Source: Candidatus Bathyarchaeota archaeon ex4484_135
Lineage (GTDB): Archaea > Thermoproteota > Bathyarchaeia > EX4484-135
Direction: 5' to 3'
Assembly (NCBI GenBank): GCA_002255025.1
Contig: NJEJ01000065.1
Span: 1 to 5,695, forward strand
DNA length: 5,695 nt
Shown: positions 1-4,040 of the stretch, one piece after another
Layout: every line of letters starts with the position of its first letter
Position numbering within the stretch: the stretch's first letter is position 1
Translations under genes and position numbers: made by a program
Notes under the pieces: generated by a model
Seen by the model: the letters and a program-made list of their open reading frames with translations, nothing else
Databases searched by the model: none
Told to the model about the DNA's origin: nothing

Positions 1-184
1 TACAGTAGAGGCCCTCCACGTTGTGCTTACAGGCCTTGTTGTTGCACGCATACCTGTATTCCTTCGTCTTCCTTATCACGTTGCTCCCGCACTTAGGACA
101 CCTACCCGGCCTCTTATTGGCCCACATCTTCTTCCCGCAAATGATGCACACGTAGCCCCTCAGCTTAGGCCATGTCTCCGCCAC
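1..184 (-). CDS. Small zinc-ribbon protein, C-terminus cut by the window edge
   Basis: The function is not recognised. The visible 61 residues contain seven cysteines. C13/C16 and C29/C32 form a rubredoxin-like zinc ribbon of two CxxC knuckles (CIIC and CPKC). C47, C52 and C61 look like the start of a second metal site whose last ligand may lie beyond the left edge. The rest is rich in Lys and Arg (KLRG, NKRPGR, IRKTKEYR), which would suit nucleic-acid or ribosome binding, but that is inference. The start chosen is GTG at 184. The reading frame stays open further upstream but the only other in-frame start there is a TTG with no ribosome-binding site. A G-rich stretch (GGGAGGGGG) sits just before the GTG, and a TATA-like palindrome is centred 28 nt upstream, so translation could be SD-led or leaderless. 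The gene is divergent from the ModE-like regulator, which may control it. No stop codon is seen. Confidence 0.72.
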   Translation of the reverse strand, partial: MAETWPKLRGYVCIICGKKMWANKRPGRCPKCGSNVIRKTKEYRYACNNKACKHNVEGLYC

Positions 185-207
185 TCCGCCCCCTCCCGGG
201 ACATCCA

Positions 208-216
208 GCTTTAAGC
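208..216. promoter_or_regulatory. Palindromic TATA-like element between two divergent genes
   Basis: The nonamer GCTTTAAGC is a perfect odd-length palindrome centred on base 212. The GTG of the minus-strand zinc-ribbon gene (184) and the GTG of the plus-strand ModE-like gene (240) both lie exactly 28 bases from that centre. Archaeal TATA boxes usually sit about 25-30 bases upstream of the transcription start. One TBP site could therefore serve both directions, with both messages leaderless. No clear BRE or operator repeat is seen beside it. Confidence 0.5.
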
Positions 217-239
217 CCAAGGGCCTACTAAAGCTGACG

Positions 240-602
240 GTGAGTTCCTTGTGGCCAGGCGTGGAGGTGAAGTTCAAGATATGGTTCGAGCTCTCCGGGC
301 AGCCTCTCTTAGGCGAGGGAGGTTACGAGCTGTTGAAGGCCGTTGAAGAAGAAGGCTCTATAATGGGTGCCTGTAGGAAGCTAGGTCTATCTTACAGGAA
401 GGCCCTCAACTACATCAGGAGGCTCGAGGGCCTGTTAGGCAAGAAGGCCCTCCTGACCAAGAGAGGAGGGCCGGGCGGCGGCAAAGCCGTCCTCACGGAC
501 GACGCCAGGGCCCTTGTCAGGGCATATGAGGTCGTGAAGGAAGCGGTTGAGAGGACTATTAGGAAGGTAGGTCTCACGGCTCTGGCCGATTTAGGGCATT
601 AA
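240..602 (+). CDS. ModE-like winged helix-turn-helix DNA-binding protein (no ligand domain)
   Basis: This is a 120-residue transcription regulator related to the N-terminal DNA-binding domain of ModE, the bacterial molybdate repressor (LysR-like winged HTH). The helix-turn-helix spans residues 39-67 (GSIMGACRKLGLSYRKALNY, then IRRLEGLLG). The glycine-rich wing RGGPGGGKAVLT is at 75-86 and a helical tail follows to 110. Full-length ModE is about 260 residues with two C-terminal molybdate-binding (TOBE/Mop) domains. Those are absent here, as in many archaeal stand-alone relatives, so molybdate sensing cannot be inferred. The GTG start at 240 fits a leaderless message from the TATA-like palindrome at 208-216. 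TTG at 249 is an alternative with GGTGA 5 nt upstream, and GTG at 267 would begin right at the conserved VKFKIW strand. It probably acts as a dimer. The divergent zinc-ribbon gene and its own promoter are the nearest candidate targets. Its 3' end overlaps the convergent Toprim-like gene by 12 bases. Confidence 0.85.
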   Translation: MSSLWPGVEVKFKIWFELSGQPLLGEGGYELLKAVEEEGSIMGACRKLGLSYRKALNYIRRLEGLLGKKALLTKRGGPGGGKAVLTDDARALVRAYEVVKEAVERTIRKVGLTALADLGH

Positions 603-1109
603 CGCTCCGATAAACTCCCTGAAAGAGCCATAAGAAGAAAGCCTGTCCAAATCCAACTCGGGCACAAAATCCGGCAACATATACTTATGGTAGTCGGTTT
701 TAGCACCTCTTTGCTTCCTCAAGTAATCCTTAAGGGCCCTCACCGGGTTCTCTCCAAACCTCACACCGAGGCCAACGCACACCCACTCCTCTATGCAATA
801 ATCGAGGATTATAATCCTGACCTTAGGTCTGCAGAAATCTGGAATGTGAATTTCAAGCTCCTTTCTCACGCCTCTCACGTCACGGCCCTCGGCGTCGGCC
901 ACTACGATTATACGGTCATAATCATCGTAAGCAGCTTTCACCATCCTCTCTAACTTAGGCCTGCATCTCCCAGGCAGCTTCCAATCTTTAACTATATTCA
1001 CGCCGGGCGGCAGGAGGCCCTCGGCCTTCAACCTATTAACGAGGGCCTTGAGAAAGGAAGCCCCGTAGGTATCCTCAGGTATCAGGAAGGCCTCAAGCGA
1101 TCCTGCCAT
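591..1109 (-). CDS. Toprim-like small protein, putative nuclease partner of the adjacent ATPase
   Basis: The 172-residue protein is not securely assigned to a named family, but its layout matches small Toprim-fold proteins of the DUF4276/DUF3226/DUF4435/RloB kind. An N-terminal strand ends in an acidic pair (FLIPED, E12/D13) followed by a helix (FLKALVNRL). A hydrophobic strand RIIVVADAEGRD carries D72, E74 and D77, the expected place of the second Toprim acidic motif. A strand VRIIILD then leads into CIEEW (E107, E108, W109), which resembles the conserved E-x-W element of DUF4276-like proteins. In Toprim proteins these acidic residues bind Mg2+ for DNA or RNA cleavage; activity here is inferred. 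The ATG at 1109 has GAGGG 8 nt upstream. It overlaps the end of the ATPase gene by 17 bases, so the two are translationally linked and probably form one complex. There is no signal peptide or membrane segment, so it should be cytosolic. Confidence 0.72.
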   Translation of the reverse strand: MAGSLEAFLIPEDTYGASFLKALVNRLKAEGLLPPGVNIVKDWKLPGRCRPKLERMVKAAYDDYDRIIVVADAEGRDVRGVRKELEIHIPDFCRPKVRIIILDYCIEEWVCVGLGVRFGENPVRALKDYLRKQRGAKTDYHKYMLPDFVPELDLDRLSSYGSFREFIGALMP

Positions 1110-2421
1110 AAAGCCAGCCCTCGCTGAGCGTTATGCCACGCTCAGCTAACTTCCGCTTAAGAGCCTCCGGGTCTTCCACCCGCTTCATGACGGTCGCACC
1201 TTCCTCGTCCCTATCCACGAGCACTATGTCCTCCGGGTCCACTATGTCCACAACAGCCGGTGAGTGCGTAACAGCTATGACCGTACATCCGGCATTTTTG
1301 AGCTCGTCTATTAAGCGTTGTATGGCCTTAGGATGAAGGGCGTTTTCAAGTTCGTCTATGACCAAGATAGACGGTCTAGTTTCTATGGCGGTTAGGACGA
1401 CGAGGGCCTTGTAAAAGCCATCTGAAATCATCGGGGGGTCTAAAGGCATGTCACCCTCATAAACACGCATGAATATGCGGCCATCTTCTGTAAGCATGAA
1501 GGAAACATACACATCTGGACCGAAGATATCTTTTATCGCTTTTTCTATCCTAGGCGGCATTTTTGCTCTATTCTCCATGAATAAATTGTAGAGGACGTTA
1601 TGCAGGTTCGAGGCGTCACTAGTCAGCGTTTTCTCTTTCGCGGGCCTAGATACTACTTCTTTTATCTTGCGGGGCTCCACGGCTTTGAGGACTAAGATAT
1701 TGTTCAATAAGTCAAGTAGCTTATTTCTGATGAACATGATGAATGATGTTCTCTGTTTTCCAAAATCCACGTTAGGGGATAGTAGCAGAATGCCCCTTAA
1801 CCAAGGGCGTTTAGCTGGCGAGTACAGGATGCTCACGTTTTCTAAACTGATCTCGGTGAGGCTATAGATTACGTCCTTCAGGAGTGTGCCTTTCCCTCTG
1901 ATGTCGACTGAGTAATTAGCGAGTTCGGATTTAGCTCTAATCGAAGAGATTAGATGCTTAACTCTTTCGTTTTCCTCCGCCTCCTTTAATCCTCTATTTA
2001 GGAATTCAGGATCGTGTTTTATCTTAAGCACGGAACCTACCTTCTCAAGTCTTACCGTAGAGTTGACTTCGACTACCTCCTTGAGCAGGGCAAACTTGCC
2101 CCCTATGCCTGTAAACGTGACTTCGAACTTCACGTCACGGCCTGCCATGGCAAGAGATAGGCCTATCGTTATTGGGAGACTTTCATCCCTACGCCAGACG
2201 ACTCTGTCGTAACCCCACCACCTGAGGAATGGGTTTACTTCGCCCGGCCTCGGGAAATAAACGGCCTTCAGGAGTTCGAGGGCTTCAAGGAAGTTAGTTT
2301 TCCCCGACCGGTTAGGGCCTATGAGGAGGTTGAACTCGCCCAGCCTGACCTTTACGTCCTTCAGGCTCTTGAAGTTCTTAATCCATATTTCCTTCAGCTC
2401 CACACCCTCGGCCAACGGCAA
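1093..2421 (-). CDS. OLD/AAA_21-type ABC-like ATPase
   Basis: This is a 442-residue predicted ATPase of the SMC/ABC-like class seen in OLD, RloA and AriA proteins. Residues 9-30 hold the typical opening strand ELKEIWIKNFKSLKDV. Walker A is GPNRSGKT at 35-42. A variable, charged region, probably partly coiled coil, follows. The ABC-signature-like ISDGFYKAL is at 332-340. Walker B ILVIDE is at 352-357 with catalytic E357, followed by the D-loop NALHP (360-364). The switch histidine is in VTHSP (H386). All ATPase elements look intact. Unlike full OLD proteins it has no fused C-terminal Toprim; that role may be taken by the overlapping downstream gene. The TTG at 2421 is preferred because GGAGG stands 7 nt before it. 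GTG at 2445, giving 450 residues, is the longer option and has no good ribosome-binding site. The gene starts soon after the HD gene and may share its transcript. Its middle part is AT-rich (about 42% G+C at 1501-1560, against 58% at 4861-4920), a possible sign of transfer. Confidence 0.88.
   Translation of the reverse strand: MPLAEGVELKEIWIKNFKSLKDVKVRLGEFNLLIGPNRSGKTNFLEALELLKAVYFPRPGEVNPFLRWWGYDRVVWRRDESLPITIGLSLAMAGRDVKFEVTFTGIGGKFALLKEVVEVNSTVRLEKVGSVLKIKHDPEFLNRGLKEAEENERVKHLISSIRAKSELANYSVDIRGKGTLLKDVIYSLTEISLENVSILYSPAKRPWLRGILLLSPNVDFGKQRTSFIMFIRNKLLDLLNNILVLKAVEPRKIKEVVSRPAKEKTLTSDASNLHNVLYNLFMENRAKMPPRIEKAIKDIFGPDVYVSFMLTEDGRIFMRVYEGDMPLDPPMISDGFYKALVVLTAIETRPSILVIDELENALHPKAIQRLIDELKNAGCTVIAVTHSPAVVDIVDPEDIVLVDRDEEGATVMKRVEDPEALKRKLAERGITLSEGWLYGRIA
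1118..1122 (-). promoter_or_regulatory. Ribosome-binding site of the Toprim-like gene
   Basis: GAGGG lies inside the 3' end of the ATPase gene, 8 nt before the ATG at 1109. It supports this start and indicates coupled translation of the overlapping pair. Confidence 0.55.
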
Positions 2422-2428
2422 GGTCGTG

Positions 2429-2433
2429 CCTCC
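2429..2433 (-). promoter_or_regulatory. Ribosome-binding site deciding the ATPase start
   Basis: GGAGG, a full core match to the anti-SD of archaeal 16S rRNA, sits 7 nt upstream of TTG at 2421. It lies inside the longer reading frame that begins with GTG at 2445, and so argues for the shorter protein. Confidence 0.55.
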
Positions 2434-2455
2434 GGCATATAGCACATCTCGTCCC

Positions 2456-3016
2456 TTAAAGCCCTAATTGGTCGGCTATGGCCTTCATGGCCTCTAGGCC
2501 TAGCTCGAAGAACTCCTCCAGGGTCAGGCCCAATTGCTCGCAGAGCCTTATCCGGTCCCTGTCGACTCCTCTGGCGAAGTCCTTGGCCTTGAACTTCTTC
2601 TTCAACGTCTTCACCCTTACTTCCTCCAGCTTCTTATTTGGCATGACGAGGGCCGAGGCTACTATGAGGCCTGATAGGGCGTCTGAGGCCCTCAGAGCTA
2701 GGTCTAGCTTGGTCTCGGGCTCCACGCCCGTGAGGTCATTATGGGACCTTATGGCGTGTAGTGCTTCCTCGGGCAGCAGGCCCTCAAGCATCTCAGCTGA
2801 CCTCAGGCCGTGCTTGGAGAAGTCGTCCTTCGTCTCTTCGTAATCTAGGTCGTGCAGCAGGCCGGTGAGGCCCCAGAGGTCCTCGTCCTCGCCGAGCCTG
2901 CGGGCCAGGGCCCTCATTATGGCTTCCACAGCCAACATGTGCTTCACGAGCTTCTCATCCGAGACGTGCGACCTCACCATATCAAGGGCTTGCTGGCGTG
3001 TTATCAAGGCCCCCAC
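2456..3016 (-). CDS. HD-superfamily metal-dependent phosphohydrolase (COG2316-like)
   Basis: The 186-residue protein is a predicted HD-domain hydrolase; such enzymes cleave phosphate esters of nucleotides or similar substrates. Visible metal-ligand candidates are H26 in the first helix, the H55-D56 doublet in GLLHDLDYEET, H69 (SKHG), H87 and H92 (AIRSHND), and D112 (RASDALSG). Together these make a complete HD site, possibly for two metals. The LHDLDYE-x-T signature recalls COG2316 'predicted hydrolase, HD superfamily'. The substrate is unknown. A C-terminal basic stretch (KTLKKKFKAKDFARG, 136-150) is followed by a helical tail. The start is set at GTG 3016 because a CTTATACG box is centred 28-29 nt upstream, fitting a leaderless message. 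TTG at 3007 is an alternative. The same frame stays open upstream to 3307, but that part lies in the amidohydrolase gene and reads as low-complexity Arg/Gly/Asp-rich sequence, so it is not coding. The ATPase gene follows closely downstream. Confidence 0.88.
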   Translation of the reverse strand: MGALITRQQALDMVRSHVSDEKLVKHMLAVEAIMRALARRLGEDEDLWGLTGLLHDLDYEETKDDFSKHGLRSAEMLEGLLPEEALHAIRSHNDLTGVEPETKLDLALRASDALSGLIVASALVMPNKKLEEVRVKTLKKKFKAKDFARGVDRDRIRLCEQLGLTLEEFFELGLEAMKAIADQLGL

Positions 3017-3040
3017 CGTCCTGACTCTCCATGAGGCAGG

Positions 3041-3048
3041 CGTATAAG
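3041..3048 (-). promoter_or_regulatory. TATA box of the HD-hydrolase gene (and possibly the ATPase operon)
   Basis: The minus strand reads CTTATACG within the 56-base gap after the amidohydrolase gene. Its centre lies 28-29 bases upstream of the GTG at 3016, the expected TATA distance for a leaderless archaeal transcript. The identical octamer occurs at 4000-4007. Confidence 0.55.
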
Positions 3049-3072
3049 GGCTAGGCCTTGTCCACAGGGCCG

Positions 3073-3996
3073 TCAGAGCACGGCCTTGAGAAGTTCCCTG
3101 GCGTTCTCCCTTGCAACGGCTTCCTTCTCTTGTTCCGTCAGGGGCTTGGATGTCATCAGGCGACCTAAGGCCTCGCTGACCGTCGTCTTGAAGACCGTTG
3201 GCCAATCGGAGCCGAAGAGCACCCGGTCGAAGCCCACCCGGTCCCTTATCTTCCTCGCGAACTTCTCCTCCACGGCCAGGTATGTGACGGCTGCTATATC
3301 GAGCCACACGTTGTCGTTGGAACTGACAAGGTCAAGGGCCTCGTCCAGCCATATCCCTGGGCGGCGTATGCTGTAGCTTCCGGCGTGGGCCAGCACGACC
3401 GGTACCTCTGGGTAAGCTTCTATGAAGGGCCGGTAATGCTCCGGTCTCGCACAATCGGATAGGGCCGGTAATTCCCAAGGCCCTGGGTCGCAGCCCGTGT
3501 GTAGCACGAGCAAAAGGCCGTGCTTAGAGCAGAAATCAAATATGGCCTTCAGCTCCTCCCGGCGTTCCCAGGGCTCGAAGAGCTGTAAGGTCGGCAGCAG
3601 CTTGACGCCCACGAGCCCGAGTGCCCTTATCTCCTCCAGCCCCCTCATGACGTACTCCATGCCTTTGGCCGGGTTAACGGACCCTATCCCCACGAAGATA
3701 TCGGGGTGTTCTTCGACCAACTTGGCTACCCTCTCGTTCGGTGTCCTGGCGAGCTGGAGGAGGACCTTAGCGTGTTCTAGCTCGTAAAGGCCCCATGACC
3801 CAGCTTCGAATAGGGTAGAAGCCACGTGTTGGCTTATTCTTGGCTCGTCCAACATCTTGTAATCTACGTCAACTGCCAGCAGGACGCACTTCTCCACGCC
3901 CGATGCCTCTACCTCATCTACTATCAGCTGGTCCGGTAATAACGGCAGGGGATGGACGTGGAAATCTATGGCCCAGGACAAGGCCTTCTTACCCAA
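3073..3996 (-). CDS. Metal-dependent amidohydrolase of the ACMSD-like (Amidohydro_2, COG2159) family
   Basis: This 307-residue TIM-barrel enzyme belongs to a family that hydrolyses or decarboxylates small organic acids on a bound divalent metal. Motifs appear in the expected order. The HxH pair DFHVHP (H13, H15) is on strand 1. GVKLLP is at 130-135. LVLHTG (H166) and LAHAG (H204) supply the further histidines. The metal-binding or catalytic aspartate is D264 in FGSDWP, a family hallmark, followed by the closing helix ARENARELL. All ligands are present and length is normal for the family, so it should be active and cytosolic. The exact substrate cannot be told; 2-amino-3-carboxymuconate semialdehyde decarboxylase is only one member. 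The start used is TTG 3996. TTG at 3981, five codons in, is equally plausible and would place the HxH motif almost at the N-terminus. It is divergent from the acyl-CoA synthetase gene, with which it may be co-regulated. It ends 56 bases before the HD gene on the same strand. Confidence 0.88.
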   Translation of the reverse strand: MGKKALSWAIDFHVHPLPLLPDQLIVDEVEASGVEKCVLLAVDVDYKMLDEPRISQHVASTLFEAGSWGLYELEHAKVLLQLARTPNERVAKLVEEHPDIFVGIGSVNPAKGMEYVMRGLEEIRALGLVGVKLLPTLQLFEPWERREELKAIFDFCSKHGLLLVLHTGCDPGPWELPALSDCARPEHYRPFIEAYPEVPVVLAHAGSYSIRRPGIWLDEALDLVSSNDNVWLDIAAVTYLAVEEKFARKIRDRVGFDRVLFGSDWPTVFKTTVSEALGRLMTSKPLTEQEKEAVARENARELLKAVL

Positions 3997-3999
3997 AGG

Positions 4000-4007
4000 C
4001 TTATACG
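4000..4007 (+). promoter_or_regulatory. TATA box in the 44-base divergent promoter region
   Basis: CTTATACG, identical to the box before the HD gene, lies in the short gap between the amidohydrolase and acyl-CoA synthetase genes. Its centre is about 37 bases before the ATG at 4041, giving a predicted 5' leader of roughly 10 bases. Read on the other strand (CGTATAAG) it lies about 22 bases before TTG 3981 of the amidohydrolase, a little short for a TATA box but possible. Confidence 0.45.
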
Positions 4008-4040
4008 GTCATGATGTAATAAAGCCTTCGGGGAAGCAAT

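Noticed and set aside
1..184. Zinc-ribbon gene as a transposase fragment or rubredoxin
   Set aside because: No transposase catalytic motif or terminal repeat is seen, and the cysteine spacing with a third Cys cluster does not fit a simple rubredoxin. It is left unassigned.
23..214. Plus-strand open frame of 63 codons at the left end
   Set aside because: It lies over the zinc-ribbon gene on the opposite strand. The minus-strand frame has regularly spaced CxxC motifs, while the plus frame is rich in Pro/Arg/Leu with no motif.
240..602. Calling the regulator a molybdate-responsive ModE
   Set aside because: It has no molybdate-binding domain and no Mo/W transport gene is visible, so only the DNA-binding family can be claimed.
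687..953. Plus-strand open frame of 88 codons
   Set aside because: It is antisense to the Toprim-like gene, shows no recognisable domain and has no ribosome-binding site.
1133..1867. Two plus-strand open frames of 66-67 codons
   Set aside because: They are antisense to the ATPase gene and rich in Ser/Thr/Met, typical of shadow translation.
2478..3787. Several plus-strand open frames of 60-121 codons
   Set aside because: They lie opposite the HD and amidohydrolase genes, are Ser/Arg-rich, and lack motifs. The minus-strand genes have full catalytic motif sets.
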